This document shows, piece by piece, positions 11,009-20,141 of a DNA stretch of 64,000 bases. The position numbers were made by a program, and so were the translations under genes. The first letter of the stretch is position 1. Each line of letters opens with the position of its first letter. The DNA is from Yoonia sp. I 8.24. Its GTDB lineage: Bacteria; Pseudomonadota; Alphaproteobacteria; Rhodobacterales; Rhodobacteraceae. A model generated the notes under the pieces. It was not told the DNA's origin. It did not search any database and saw only the letters and a list, made by a program, of their open reading frames with translations. The DNA is taken from the NCBI RefSeq assembly GCF_022096995.1, contig NZ_JACXGQ010000007.1, positions 62,001 through 126,000 on the forward strand, in the 5' to 3' direction.

Positions 11009-11343
11009 TGTAGGCGCCCCCCCACGGGCACATTTTGATCCGGCCCAACCAAAACAATCGCGCCACTGTCATCCGGCATCCCCAACACGAGAACCTCAGA
11101 CATGAATTTACCGATCTGACGCGGCGGGAAATTCACCACGGCCAAGACCTGTTTGCCGATCAAGGCTTCGGGCGTGTAATGCACCGTGATTTGCGCCGAT
11201 GTTTTCTTTTCGCCGATGTCGCCGCCAAAATCGATCCAAAGCTTGATCGCAGGTTTGCGGGCCTCTGGATAGGCTTCGGCGCGCAGCACGGTGCCGACAC
11301 GCACATCGACCTTCAGAAAATCGTCAAAGCTGATCTCATCCAC
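11005..11343 (-). CDS. csaA: CsaA-type tRNA-binding domain protein
   Basis: A 112-residue single OB-fold protein of the tRNA-binding/EMAP-II family (DFLKVDVRVGTVLRAEAYPEARKPAIKL...QVLAVVNFPPRQIGKFMSEVLVLG). CsaA homologues bind tRNA and have been linked to protein export and chaperoning. The start is GTG at 11343 and overlaps the proC stop by 8 bases. It is sandwiched between proC and the dehydrogenase in one operon. Confidence 0.87.
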   Translation of the reverse strand: MDEISFDDFLKVDVRVGTVLRAEAYPEARKPAIKLWIDFGGDIGEKKTSAQITVHYTPEALIGKQVLAVVNFPPRQIGKFMSEVLVLGMPDDSGAIVLVGPDQNVPVGGRLH

Positions 11344-12154
11344 GGCTCAATTCCTTTGACCGATCCGCAGCCGCCGTCACGGCACGCTGTAACAGCGCTG
11401 GAAAACCAGCGTCTTTATCCATCAAGACCTCAAGCGCGGCTTGGGTCGTTCCATTGGGCGAGGTGACATTGACGCGCAACTGGCTGGGGTCTTCCTCAGC
11501 GGTTTCGGCCAGTTCGCCTGCGCCGCCAACGGTCGCTTTGGCCAATGCCAGCGCTAAATCGGCTGGTAACCCTTCGGCTTCGCCTGCCGCGGCAAGGGTT
11601 TCAATCAGATGGAATACATAGGCGGGGCCCGATCCTGACACGGCGGTCACCGCATCCATTTGATCTTCGCTGTCCAACCGCACAACTTGGCCTACCGCAG
11701 CAAGCAAAGCGTCGGCCAGATCCATATCCGCATCATTGGTGGCGGTATTCCCAACAAGCGCTGTAATCCCGCGCCCAATCGCAGCCGGGGTGTTGGGCAT
11801 TGCGCGCACAATCGGGGTGGTGGCGCCCAGCATGTCTTCGAAAAGGCCCAAGGGCGTCCCCGCCGCGACCGAAATCACCAATGTCGCGCCGCCGCCCAAT
11901 GATGTGACATCTGGCAGCGCCTCGGCCATCATCTGCGGCTTGACAGCAACCACAACAATCGCAGGGGATTCCGGCAGGTCTGCGCCGATATTCACGCCCT
12001 GCATTTTCAACCAGTCCGACGGGTTCGGGTCGATCACCCAAACTGACGCAGCGGGCAATCCATTGCGCAACCAACCCGCAAGCATGGCCGAGCCCATCTT
12101 GCCACATCCCAAAAGAACAAGGCCGCGCTTTGCGACGTCATGCATATCCATCAT
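11336..12154 (-). CDS. proC: Pyrroline-5-carboxylate reductase
   Basis: This enzyme performs the last step of proline synthesis, NAD(P)H reduction of pyrroline-5-carboxylate. The 272-residue protein has the N-terminal dinucleotide motif GCGKMGSAMLAGWL, the RAMPNTPAAIGRGI segment and the C-terminal signature region ending VTSPNGTTQAALEVL. The ATG at 12154 has an AGG about 8 bases upstream; the next ATG one codon later is also possible. It is the first gene of the proC-csaA-dehydrogenase operon. Confidence 0.94.
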   Translation of the reverse strand: MMDMHDVAKRGLVLLGCGKMGSAMLAGWLRNGLPAASVWVIDPNPSDWLKMQGVNIGADLPESPAIVVVAVKPQMMAEALPDVTSLGGGATLVISVAAGTPLGLFEDMLGATTPIVRAMPNTPAAIGRGITALVGNTATNDADMDLADALLAAVGQVVRLDSEDQMDAVTAVSGSGPAYVFHLIETLAAAGEAEGLPADLALALAKATVGGAGELAETAEEDPSQLRVNVTSPNGTTQAALEVLMDKDAGFPALLQRAVTAAADRSKELSRG

Positions 12155-12227
12155 CTGTACCTAACTGTTTGATTGGCACAAGATTACGCAAAGCGGCGCA
12201 GACGTGAAACCCCCAAACGCGCCAGAC

Positions 12228-12731
12228 TTAGGCGCGCCCGTAGGCCCCACCAATGGCAATCCGCACCGCCTCTGCGGGGGTGTTATCCGCCCATGTGACC
12301 AGTTGAATGGCCGGGTAATACTGTTCGCAGGCATTCACAGCAGCGTTGATCATTGTGTCGATCTGATCGGGGCCGGCCATCTGATCACCCGCAAGCATCA
12401 AGCCATACCGATAAACCATCAGCTTTTGCTCATCCCACCAGGTAAATGATCCCGCCCAGCAACGATCATTGATCGTATTGAGCGTCTCATACAATGCAGG
12501 CAAACGGTCCGTCGGCGGCTCCATCTCATAGGTGCAAATCAGGCGCAGCGTTTCGTCATAGGCGGACCAAGCAAGCGTAATGGAGTAATTGCGCCATTGC
12601 CCACACACCAGCATCGCGATCTGGTCATCATGTACGCGATCGAACTCCCATTGGTGATGCTCTGCAATATGTTCCACCAGATCAATCGGGTGGGCATCTT
12701 CGGCCTCAAGATAGTGCTCGGAAAGTGCCAT
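12228..12731 (-). CDS. YbjN-domain protein
   Basis: A 167-residue cytoplasmic protein of the YbjN family (HPIDLVEHIAEHHQWEFDRVHDDQIAMLVCGQWRNYSI). YbjN proteins resemble type III chaperone folds and have been linked to stress and motility phenotypes, but the mechanism is unknown. ATG 12731 is chosen because GAGG stands 8 bases upstream; the longer frame adds nine residues. It precedes proC in orientation but is separated by about 70 bases. Confidence 0.85.
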   Translation of the reverse strand: MALSEHYLEAEDAHPIDLVEHIAEHHQWEFDRVHDDQIAMLVCGQWRNYSITLAWSAYDETLRLICTYEMEPPTDRLPALYETLNTINDRCWAGSFTWWDEQKLMVYRYGLMLAGDQMAGPDQIDTMINAAVNACEQYYPAIQLVTWADNTPAEAVRIAIGGAYGRA

Positions 12732-13022
12732 TGTGCCTGCCTCGCTACGTTGGCGCAAAGGTAATGGCAGTCACCTAGCGCTATGTACCTACTCAAGGGG
12801 CTGTGTTGTTCATGTTTATCCCCTACTACATATCGTTGCAGCGGATTCAGATTCTGTAAAGCAATTTGTCGGGGATAAGTCGCATCACGGCAGGATTTCT
12901 TGTGGATAGTTCGCATTTATTTCCAAGGTGCGTGCGTCAACTCACCGAACTACGCGGCTTGTGTCTTTACGACAGGTCAACACACGCGAGATAGTCTGCG
13001 TCACATTCCAAGAGGCCCATAC
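12732..13022. other. Divergent gap upstream of the orphan 13.0-kb gene
   Basis: About 290 bases between ybjN and the chosen start of the next gene. It is AT-richer than its surroundings and should hold both promoters. TTATCCCC at 12816-12823 and GGGGATAA at 12871-12878 form a widely spaced inverted repeat. A longer reading of the downstream frame from a TTG at 12900 crosses its right part, but I see no support for that start. Confidence 0.5.
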
Positions 13023-14303
13023 ATGTTTCATCGCGCGATCGCTCGTAACCCGGCTGCGAACCGGCCTGTCTCTCCGGCCCGGCCAGACAGCCGCAGCAAA
13101 CACATGCAGACAGCAAAAAACTGCCCGACCGTGGGTCACCTTTCCGCACTGCAAAAACAGGCAAATAACGCGCCAACGGTCCAAAGACAGATCAAAATTC
13201 AAGGCGATGCGCGTAAATTCGAGACCAAAGGGGGCAAGGCGACACGCGACCTGATCGAAGAAATAATGCCGCAGTCCTATAATCTTGCCCGCGGCTGGAT
13301 CAACGGCGTGTATAAGATGGCGGGCGACACCCAGAGCGACGGCTCGCCAATTGTACACAACTATGCAAGCGTGTCGGACCTGATCGTGGCGCTGCAGGGT
13401 CTCTATCCCAAAGTTGAAACCGCAGGCCCCTACGACCGGCCTAATTTTTCGTCCGCCGCTTATTTTCTCGCCAAGGTCGTAGCGTCGCTGAATAGAGGGC
13501 AGGATTTAATGGGGCTGGCGTTGGGAGACAACGATCTGGCGCTGCCGCACCGGATGTCGTTCCGCGATATTCGGGAAAGCACCAGACGCTTTGTAGAGGG
13601 CACCGAAACCCAAGGCGATCTGACGCGATGGACTGACAGGCTCATTCAAGCCACATTGGATCGCATCGCGATGAGCACGGATAGATTCTCGCAAATTGCA
13701 GCACGTCTGAGTGCGATTGGGCCTTCGGCACCGGAAGCAATCGGTCTAGGTAACATCATGGCGCACGAAAGCGACTATTTGGCCAAGGCGCAGGCCTCCG
13801 TGGCGTTTGCAAGCCAAAGCCGGGCAAAACTGACCGTAGCCGTCGCAGGTCAGAACGATGCCGCAAAGACAGCTGCGCTCAAAATTTTCCTCAAGGCATT
13901 CAACGAAATCCACGGCAATATTCCTGACGTCGGACAGCATGTCGCCATCAACATCCCCGTCAGCAGTGCAGGGCATGCACATTTCCTTGCGTCCGCGACG
14001 GCCAATGCAGCGCCACCCCCTTCTCCGGGAACGAAGGCGCTTTTGGCCCAATCTCCGCACCGTATCCCCGACGGCATCGCGACAACAAGCGACGGCAAAT
14101 ATATCATCGGCCCACAAGGTCAACTGATGGATAAGCTCGACATCGGTCAAAGCGCATTGGATGCAATAAAAAGTTTGGGTTCAAAGCCCACAAGCGTGAC
14201 CCGCGAAAGCCGCAACCAAGATTCACACAAGCGCAGCGCGGAAGGCAGATTTGATCCATCGCTTGCGCAAGAACAGAAGAAACAACCCGCTCCACCTTGG
14301 TGA
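13023..14303 (+). CDS. Orphan protein with DUF4157/eCIS-cargo-like N-terminal segment
   Basis: A 426-residue protein I cannot assign to a named family. After a basic Pro/Arg-rich start, residues about 40-65 read LSALQKQANNAPTVQRQIKI, which resembles the QANxxPxVQR segments seen in DUF4157-type and contractile-injection-associated proteins. The middle is helical with no catalytic motif I can name. A Pro-rich stretch (APPPSPGTKALL) and a Lys/Gln-rich tail ending QKKQPAPPW follow. ATG 13023 has AGAGG 7 bases upstream. There is no signal peptide or membrane segment. No injection-system structural genes are nearby. Confidence 0.6.
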   Translation: MFHRAIARNPAANRPVSPARPDSRSKHMQTAKNCPTVGHLSALQKQANNAPTVQRQIKIQGDARKFETKGGKATRDLIEEIMPQSYNLARGWINGVYKMAGDTQSDGSPIVHNYASVSDLIVALQGLYPKVETAGPYDRPNFSSAAYFLAKVVASLNRGQDLMGLALGDNDLALPHRMSFRDIRESTRRFVEGTETQGDLTRWTDRLIQATLDRIAMSTDRFSQIAARLSAIGPSAPEAIGLGNIMAHESDYLAKAQASVAFASQSRAKLTVAVAGQNDAAKTAALKIFLKAFNEIHGNIPDVGQHVAINIPVSSAGHAHFLASATANAAPPPSPGTKALLAQSPHRIPDGIATTSDGKYIIGPQGQLMDKLDIGQSALDAIKSLGSKPTSVTRESRNQDSHKRSAEGRFDPSLAQEQKKQPAPPW

Positions 14304-14396
14304 ACGCCAGCTGTCGCCTAACAGAGCAACGCAGCAGCATTGGTGGTTGCAAATTCCCTGTGCCGCAATCAATCTGCTGCAAAAAAGGACCGCCAC

Positions 14397-15428
14397 ATGA
14401 ACATCGACCTCCTCAAACGCCTGTGTGAAATCCCCGGCGTCCCCGGCAATGAAGACCGGGTGCGTGACCTCATCACATCCGAAATCGACGGGCTGTTTGA
14501 TGCGGTAACAGTTGATCCGATGGGATCTTTGTTGTGCAAACGGGATGCCACTGGGGATGACCCGCTCAAGATTATGCTCTTGTGCCATATGGATGAAATC
14601 GGCTTTTTGGTCAGCCATATCGACAAGAACGGCTATCTTTACTTGCAGCCTGTTGGCGGATTTGATCCGCGCAACCTGTTTTCGCGCCGCGTTTTGGTGT
14701 GCACCGACGACGGCGACTATAAGGGTGTGATGAACCCGGGCGGTAAACCGGTGCATATTGCATCGCCCGAGGACCGCAAGAAAATCCCCGCTGTGGGCGA
14801 ATTTTTTGTCGATCTCGGCATGGGGGCCAAGGCCCATGACGTGGTGAAGGTCGGTGATTTTGTCGTGATGGATGAACCGTTCTTGGAAATGGGCGACAAA
14901 TTCGTGTCCAAGGCGCTTGATAACCGGATCGCCTGTTGGCTCGGGATCGAGGCAATCCGGCAACTGGGTGACAAGGGGCGCGGCGCTGAAATTCATGTCG
15001 CCTTCACCTGCCAAGAAGAAGTCGGCCTGCGCGGCGCGCGCACGGCATCCTTTGCGATCAAGCCTGACATCGGGCTGGGCATCGACACCACGCTGGCCTG
15101 CGACACGCCGGGTATTCCTGAAAAAGACGCAACCACCCTACAAGGCAAAGGGTTCGGGCTGCATATCCGGGATAGTTCGTTTATTGCCGACAAAGTCTTG
15201 GTCAAGGAAATCGAAGCCATCGCTGTCAAAAACGACATCCCCTACCAGCGGACCATGCTTGCCGCTGGTGGCCAAGATGGGGCCGCCGCACAGCAAGCGG
15301 CCGCAGGCGCACGCGCGATCGGGATCGTGGTCGGCACGCGCTATATCCACACGGTGACCGAGATGGTCGAAAAGGGCGACCTGCAAGCCGCGCTGGATGT
15401 GTTGGTGGCGTATTTGTCCGAGTTTTGA
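14397..15428 (+). CDS. M42-family metallopeptidase
   Basis: A 343-residue dinuclear-metal aminopeptidase of the M42 (PepA/TET/cellulase-M) family. Metal ligand regions are CHMDEIGFLV, SKALDNRIACWLG, TCQEEVGLRGA and the late THxHT-type segment GTRYIHTVTEM. It releases N-terminal residues from peptides in the cytoplasm. ATG 14397 has AAAGGA upstream and gives the family N-terminus LLKRLCEIPGVPGNED. Its last nine codons and following bases recur at 16253, the mark of a local duplication. Confidence 0.9.
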   Translation: MNIDLLKRLCEIPGVPGNEDRVRDLITSEIDGLFDAVTVDPMGSLLCKRDATGDDPLKIMLLCHMDEIGFLVSHIDKNGYLYLQPVGGFDPRNLFSRRVLVCTDDGDYKGVMNPGGKPVHIASPEDRKKIPAVGEFFVDLGMGAKAHDVVKVGDFVVMDEPFLEMGDKFVSKALDNRIACWLGIEAIRQLGDKGRGAEIHVAFTCQEEVGLRGARTASFAIKPDIGLGIDTTLACDTPGIPEKDATTLQGKGFGLHIRDSSFIADKVLVKEIEAIAVKNDIPYQRTMLAAGGQDGAAAQQAAAGARAIGIVVGTRYIHTVTEMVEKGDLQAALDVLVAYLSEF

Positions 15429-15429
15429 A
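15402..15429. repeat. Direct repeat, copy 1 (end of M42 peptidase)
   Basis: A 28-bp block that begins TTGGTGGCGT and ends GAGTTTTGAA encodes the peptidase C-terminus and stop. It recurs exactly at 16253-16280. About 26 bases further on, a 27-base segment starting CTGGTCCGCGCA, which codes the kinase N-terminus, also recurs in altered form after copy 2. This shows a duplicated junction. Confidence 0.95.
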
Positions 15430-16279
15430 CCCGCCCAAAATCACCGTTGATCTGGTCCGCGCAATGATTGCGGACCAGTTCCCACAATGGGCGTCCCTGC
15501 CTATTCGCCCTGTCGCCACATCGGGATGGGATAATCGCACATTCCATTTGGGTGATGAAATGTCCGTGCGCCTGCCAAGCGCGGCGCACTACGCGGCCCA
15601 AGTGGACAAAGAACAGATCTGGCTCCCGCGGCTTGCGCCACACCTGCCGCTGCCAATCCCGGTGCCTATAGCGATGGGGCAACCCTCATGCGGCTACCCC
15701 TACCGCTGGAGCGTGATGCCTTGGCTTGCCGGAACATCAGCGAACGATGCCGAAGAGACAGACAAACATGCAATTGCGGCCCAACTTGCGGCATTCCTGC
15801 GCGCCTTACATGCAGCCCCTGTCCTCGGCGGACCACCTCCCGGTGCGCATAACTTCTATCGCGGCGGCGATTTGAAAATTTATCAAGATGACGTCACGCG
15901 TTGCATAAACACGCTTGGCGACCGCGTCGATGCTGCCCAAATCAGGGCAATATGGGATAGGGCGATTGCAACATCATGGGCCGCAGCTCCTGTCTGGCTG
16001 CATGGCGATGTCGCCCCTGGCAATTTTTTGATTGCAGATAATCAACTGAGCGCAGTGATTGATTTTGGCGGCTGCGGGATCGGCGATCCGGCCTGCGACC
16101 TGACGATCACTTGGACCTATTTTGACGGGCCTGCGCGGGCAGAGTTCATCCTCCACATGGGCTACGATACAGACACTTGGGCCCGCGCCAAAGGTTGGGG
16201 CATATGGAAAGCGCTCTTACGCGTTTGCGATGATCACGCACCCATAGGCGTCTTGGTGGCGTATTTGTCCGAGTTTTGA
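15425..16279 (+). CDS. Aminoglycoside-phosphotransferase-family kinase, 3' end rearranged
   Basis: A 284-residue protein of the APH/choline-kinase fold. The N-terminus has GWDNRTFHLG, and the catalytic loop is VWLHGDVAPGNFLI with the metal motif VIDFGGCGIGDPACDL. The substrate is unknown; chromosomal members often do not confer resistance. It starts with TTG overlapping the peptidase stop (TTGA). Its last nine residues, VLVAYLSEF, are identical to the peptidase C-terminus because a 28-bp block is duplicated. The native C-terminal helix therefore appears replaced, which may impair function. Confidence 0.82.
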   Translation: MNPPKITVDLVRAMIADQFPQWASLPIRPVATSGWDNRTFHLGDEMSVRLPSAAHYAAQVDKEQIWLPRLAPHLPLPIPVPIAMGQPSCGYPYRWSVMPWLAGTSANDAEETDKHAIAAQLAAFLRALHAAPVLGGPPPGAHNFYRGGDLKIYQDDVTRCINTLGDRVDAAQIRAIWDRAIATSWAAAPVWLHGDVAPGNFLIADNQLSAVIDFGGCGIGDPACDLTITWTYFDGPARAEFILHMGYDTDTWARAKGWGIWKALLRVCDDHAPIGVLVAYLSEF

Positions 16280-16280
16280 A
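16253..16280. repeat. Direct repeat, copy 2 (end of kinase gene)
   Basis: An exact match to 15402-15429, placed 851 bases downstream, supplies the kinase stop codon. It is followed at 16294-16322 by a degraded copy of the kinase start region (CTGGTCCGCGCATTC), which can be read as LVRAFIAGQ compared with LVRAMIADQ. Together they look like the decayed second copy of a tandem duplication. Confidence 0.95.
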
Positions 16281-16322
16281 TGTCACAAAAACCACTGGTC
16301 CGCGCATTCATTGCGGGCCAGT

Positions 16323-17090
16323 CTAGTCTTCACTACGGGTGGGCGCTGGTATGAACTGAATGCCGCCAGTGCTTTCAGAACGAGTAAGCTGTCGGAGTAG
16401 ATCCTGACGCTGCACCGGATTCGCAAATTCAAGAATTGCGTCAGCCTTAAGAGCACCAATGGTAACTGGATTGTCGATCTCGCGTTCGAGCTGATCAATC
16501 TCGTTCGCATAGCCGATAAAAATACCAATAAAGCCTGCGCCTAGTGCTACTTGCTGAACAAGATCTTCAACGGCAACTTCTAATAACATAGTTGCTGCAC
16601 TCAATTGCACGGCAAATTCTTCCCCTACCTTCACCTGTGGGTCGTCAGACCCCGAAAGTGGTATGCTTGCTCGCGCTAGCTCTAGCGCAGCGATGTGTTG
16701 TTTGAGATAATTCTGCGAGAAAACGTCTTCTACAGTCATATCGTCGTCAGCACGCAGGAGTGTCGCAATCGCCTCAAGCTGAGCGGGGGAATAAACGGAA
16801 AGGTAAGATTCAGCCGTATAACCTAAGAAGCGATCAACAAATGGCGCAACGTCTTCATCCGGAACCAAAGCTGCAAACCGGTCTTGATCAATCAGTTCGA
16901 TGCCCAAACCTGCAAGTGGTTCAAAATAGACATCGGCGAATGATTCATTTAATCTCCCTCGAAAGGAATCTAATCCCTCTGGGCCCAATTGACGTTGTGC
17001 AATGAAGCGCGCGTCGCTTTCAGGCGTGGCAAACGCCGCGTGACCACAAGTCAAGGTCAATACCAAGCACAGTGTTCTGGGAAAATTCAT
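16323..17090 (-). CDS. Hypothetical secreted protein
   Basis: A 255-residue protein with a clear signal peptide (MNFPRTLCLVLTLTCGHAAFA, cleavage near residue 21). The mature part is helical and acidic, somewhat like DUF2059 exported proteins (SVYSPAQLEAIATLLRA). A hydrophobic stretch, VALGAGFIGIFIGYA, appears near residue 185. I cannot name a function. It is convergent with the kinase gene, and the degraded duplication copy abuts its stop. It is AT-richer than ubiK downstream, so it may be acquired. Confidence 0.6.
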   Translation of the reverse strand: MNFPRTLCLVLTLTCGHAAFATPESDARFIAQRQLGPEGLDSFRGRLNESFADVYFEPLAGLGIELIDQDRFAALVPDEDVAPFVDRFLGYTAESYLSVYSPAQLEAIATLLRADDDMTVEDVFSQNYLKQHIAALELARASIPLSGSDDPQVKVGEEFAVQLSAATMLLEVAVEDLVQQVALGAGFIGIFIGYANEIDQLEREIDNPVTIGALKADAILEFANPVQRQDLLRQLTRSESTGGIQFIPAPTRSED

Positions 17091-17113
17091 AAATGCGCCT
17101 ATAGACAGCTAAC

Positions 17114-17353
17114 TCATTTCCCCTCAAGCGCCGCAATCCGTGCTGCCAGCGCTTCGTTTTCTTCGCGTGCTTTTTGGGCCATGGCCCGCACGGCGTCGAA
17201 TTCTTCGCGCGTCACGAAATCGCGGTCGGCAAGCCAACGATCCATCATGGATGACATCGCGGTTGAGGCTTCGTCTTTGGCACCTTGGGCCACGCCCATT
17301 GCGTTGGTCATCAATTGGCTGATGTCGTCGAATATTTTGTTCTTGGTTTGCAT
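17114..17353 (-). CDS. ubiK: Ubiquinone biosynthesis accessory factor UbiK
   Basis: A 79-residue protein of the BMFP/DUF526 family. It has an amphipathic N-terminal half (FDDISQLMTNAMGVAQGAKDE) and a C-terminal trimeric coiled coil (REENEALAARIAALEGK). UbiK aids aerobic ubiquinone synthesis together with UbiJ and can associate with membranes. It diverges from lgt, and both promoters must lie in the roughly 100-base gap. Confidence 0.88.
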   Translation of the reverse strand: MQTKNKIFDDISQLMTNAMGVAQGAKDEASTAMSSMMDRWLADRDFVTREEFDAVRAMAQKAREENEALAARIAALEGK

Positions 17354-17455
17354 CGTCTTCTCCGATCAAGTTGCTACCTATATGGGGCCTGAACAGCCTG
17401 TGATCAAGCGCCCAAGCTGGTTGACTTCGTCGCAGCAGCATTAGAGGAATAGCCC

Positions 17456-18334
17456 ATGTTTGCAGCAATCCCCTTTCCCGATATCGGGCCCGAAATCGTC
17501 TCGGTCACTTTGTTTGACCGCACCTTTGCGCTGCGTTGGTACGCGATGGGGTATATTGTTGGCATTTTCTTAGGCTGGCAGCTGATCAAATACGCGCTGC
17601 GCCGGGCAGACATTTGGCGCAATGACCCGCCGATGCAGACCAGCCAGCTTGAAGACTTGCTAACCTATATCGTGGTCGGCGTGATCGCGGGCGGGCGGCT
17701 TGGTTATGTTTTGTTCTATAAACCCAGCGATTTTCTCGCCCACCCGCTTGATATCATCAAAATTTGGGAAGGTGGGCTCTCGTTTCATGGCGGCTTCTTA
17801 GGTGTCATCGTTGCCGTTTATCTGTTCAGCCGCCGCAATAAGATTGTCCTGTCGGAACTGGCCGACATCATCGCTATCGCCGCCACCCCGGCCATTTTGC
17901 TGGTGCGCTGCGCGAATTTCATCAATGCGGAACTATGGGGGCGCCCCACAGACCTGCCGTGGGGGGTGATCTTTCCGGGGCCTGCCGCGCAATCATGCGC
18001 CACCATCCTTGAAGACTGCGCGCGCCACCCCTCGCAGCTGTATGAGGCCGGGCTCGAAGGCTTGCTACTTGGCACCGTATTGATGGTTTTGGCCTTCCGT
18101 TTCGGCGCGCTAAAGAAACCTTGGCTTTTGACGGGCGTGTTTTTCGCAGGCTACGGCATGGCACGGTTTTTGGTCGAATTTGTGCGCCAACCAGACGCGC
18201 AATTCCAAAGCGTCGGCAATGAATTGGGGCTTGCGTTCCTTTACAACGGCTGGGGGTTGACGATGGGGCAAACATTGACCTTGCCAATGATCTTTATCGG
18301 GCTTGCGCTTGTGGTCCGGGCCCGTCGGTCGTGA
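17456..18334 (+). CDS. lgt: Prolipoprotein diacylglyceryl transferase
   Basis: Lgt transfers diacylglycerol from phosphatidylglycerol to the lipobox cysteine of preprolipoproteins in the inner membrane. The 292-residue protein has seven or so hydrophobic segments. It also has the signature [11 protein letters not shown] and the [21 protein letters not shown] region, with HPSQLYEA in the second half. ATG 17456 follows AGAGGA. Its stop overlaps the GTG of the methyltransferase gene. Confidence 0.96.
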   Translation: MFAAIPFPDIGPEIVSVTLFDRTFALRWYAMGYIVGIFLGWQLIKYALRRADIWRNDPPMQTSQLEDLLTYIVVGVIAGGRLGYVLFYKPSDFLAHPLDIIKIWEGGLSFHGGFLGVIVAVYLFSRRNKIVLSELADIIAIAATPAILLVRCANFINAELWGRPTDLPWGVIFPGPAAQSCATILEDCARHPSQLYEAGLEGLLLGTVLMVLAFRFGALKKPWLLTGVFFAGYGMARFLVEFVRQPDAQFQSVGNELGLAFLYNGWGLTMGQTLTLPMIFIGLALVVRARRS

Positions 18335-19389
18335 CCCCGCTTGGCACGCAGATGATTGCCCGGATCGGCCGCAGTGGACCGATCACATTGGCCGACTATA
18401 TGGCTGATTGCCTGATGCACCCTGATCACGGATATTACGCAACCCGCGACCCGTTTGGCACAGCGGGCGATTTTACCACCGCCCCTGAGATCAGCCAGAT
18501 GTTTGGCGAATTAATCGGGTTGTCTCTGGCGCAAAGCTGGCTGGATCAGGGCGCGCCGTCGCCGATGACACTGGCCGAGCTTGGCCCCGGACGTGGCACA
18601 TTGATGGCCGATATCTTGCGGGCGACGAAATCGGTGCCCGGCTTTCACGCGGCGCTCACGGCGCATTTTGTTGAAACCTCGCCCGTGCTGCGCAACGCAC
18701 AAGCTGCGGTCGTCGCCGATGCTACTTGGCACAATGATGTGACCACGCTGCCCGATCAGCCGCTCTGGCTGGTCGCAAATGAATTCTTCGATGCGCTGCC
18801 CATCCGGCAATTTGTTCGTGATACCGACGGCTGGCGCGAACGGATGGTTGGTGTGACTGATGACGCGCTGACGCTTGGGCTGTCAGCTGCGGCGCCGATT
18901 GATCTGCTTGACCACCGGTTGGCCGATACCAAAGCGGGCGATTTGGTCGAGCATTGCCCCGCGCTATCAGGTATCGTGCATCAAATCGCGGATAAGATCG
19001 CGCGTTTCGGCGGTGCCGGGCTGATCATTGACTACGGAGACTGGCAATCGCTGGGCGATACGCTGCAAGCACTCTCGGCGCATGAAATGGTCGATCCGCT
19101 GGCGCAACCCGGCCAAGCTGATCTGACCGCACATGTCGATTTCGCTGCAATTGCGGCCCACGCGACCCCCACCAAATACAGCCGCCTGACCCCACAAGGC
19201 ATCTTTCTAGAACGGCTGGGGATTACGCAACGCGCCCAAAGATTGGCGCAGAAGCTACAAGGCGACGCGCTTGACGCGCATATCAAAGCACATCGGCGCT
19301 TGACCCACCCCAGCGAAATGGGCGACCTTTTCAAAATCATCGCCCTTTACCCGGCCACCGTAACACCGCCCCCCGGATTAGAACCATGA
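18331..19389 (+). CDS. MidA/NDUFAF7-family SAM-dependent methyltransferase
   Basis: A 352-residue class I methyltransferase of the COG1565 family. It has the [30 protein letters not shown] segment and the SAM-binding motif [17 protein letters not shown]. The mitochondrial homologue NDUFAF7 methylates an arginine of a complex I subunit; the bacterial target is less certain. It starts with GTG overlapping the lgt stop and ends by overlapping pgeF, so lgt, this gene and pgeF form one operon. Confidence 0.9.
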   Translation: MTPLGTQMIARIGRSGPITLADYMADCLMHPDHGYYATRDPFGTAGDFTTAPEISQMFGELIGLSLAQSWLDQGAPSPMTLAELGPGRGTLMADILRATKSVPGFHAALTAHFVETSPVLRNAQAAVVADATWHNDVTTLPDQPLWLVANEFFDALPIRQFVRDTDGWRERMVGVTDDALTLGLSAAAPIDLLDHRLADTKAGDLVEHCPALSGIVHQIADKIARFGGAGLIIDYGDWQSLGDTLQALSAHEMVDPLAQPGQADLTAHVDFAAIAAHATPTKYSRLTPQGIFLERLGITQRAQRLAQKLQGDALDAHIKAHRRLTHPSEMGDLFKIIALYPATVTPPPGLEP

Positions 19390-20141
19390 CGCTTGATATC
19401 ATTACCAGTCCTGATCTTGATGGGGTGACCCACGGCTTTTTTGGTCGCAAAGGTGGTGCATCGTCGGGTGTGTTTGCTGGTCTGAACTGCGGTTATGGCA
19501 GTTCAGACCAGCATGAGGTCGTCAGCATCAATCGCGCGCGGGTCGCGGATGCAATGGCGCTCGCGCCGACGCAAATGGTTGGGGTGCACCAAGTGCATTC
19601 AGCCGATGTGGTTGTTGTCGACGCCCCCCTTGACCCTCAGCCCAAAGCCGACGCGCTTGTCACCGCAACCCAAGGGGTGGCCCTGACGATCTTGACGGCT
19701 GATTGCCAGCCCGTGCTTTTCGCCGATCATAAGGCAGGCGTTATCGGCGCCGCCCATGCCGGATGGAAAGGCGCGTTGAATGGCGTCTTAGAAAACACTG
19801 TCACGCAAATGGAAACCCTTGGCGCGCGGGCCAAAGATATTACGGCAGTGATTGGCCCCTGCATTAGCCAACGCGCCTATGAAGTCGGACCGGAATTCAT
19901 GGATCAGTTCACCGCCAAGGACCAAAAATTTGATCGGTTTTTCGTCGCTGGTAAAGGCGACCGGATGCATTTTGATCTGCCCGGTTTTGGGCTACATGTT
20001 TTGCAGGCATCCGGGGTCAGCACCGCGCGCTGGACGCACAATTGCACCTATGCAGATCCCGAAAGGTTCTTCAGCTATCGGCGCAGTGTGCACCAAAAAG
20101 AAGCCGATTATGGTCGGCTAATCGCGACAATCCGGCTGTAG
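19386..20141 (+). CDS. pgeF: Peptidoglycan editing factor PgeF
   Basis: A 251-residue protein of the PgeF/YfiH (laccase-domain) family. Metal-site motifs are ILTADCQPVLF and IGAAHAGWKGAL, followed by GPCISQRAYEVG and a C-terminal RFFSYRRS. PgeF removes mis-incorporated amino acids from peptidoglycan precursors; relatives can act as purine nucleoside phosphorylases. It starts 4 bases inside the methyltransferase gene and closes the lgt operon. Confidence 0.92.
   Translation: MTLDIITSPDLDGVTHGFFGRKGGASSGVFAGLNCGYGSSDQHEVVSINRARVADAMALAPTQMVGVHQVHSADVVVVDAPLDPQPKADALVTATQGVALTILTADCQPVLFADHKAGVIGAAHAGWKGALNGVLENTVTQMETLGARAKDITAVIGPCISQRAYEVGPEFMDQFTAKDQKFDRFFVAGKGDRMHFDLPGFGLHVLQASGVSTARWTHNCTYADPERFFSYRRSVHQKEADYGRLIATIRL

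Noticed and set aside
15453-15479. Hairpin CTGGTCCGC...GCGGACCAG as a terminator
   Set aside because: It lies inside the kinase coding region and is explained by its N-terminal codons; no T-run follows.
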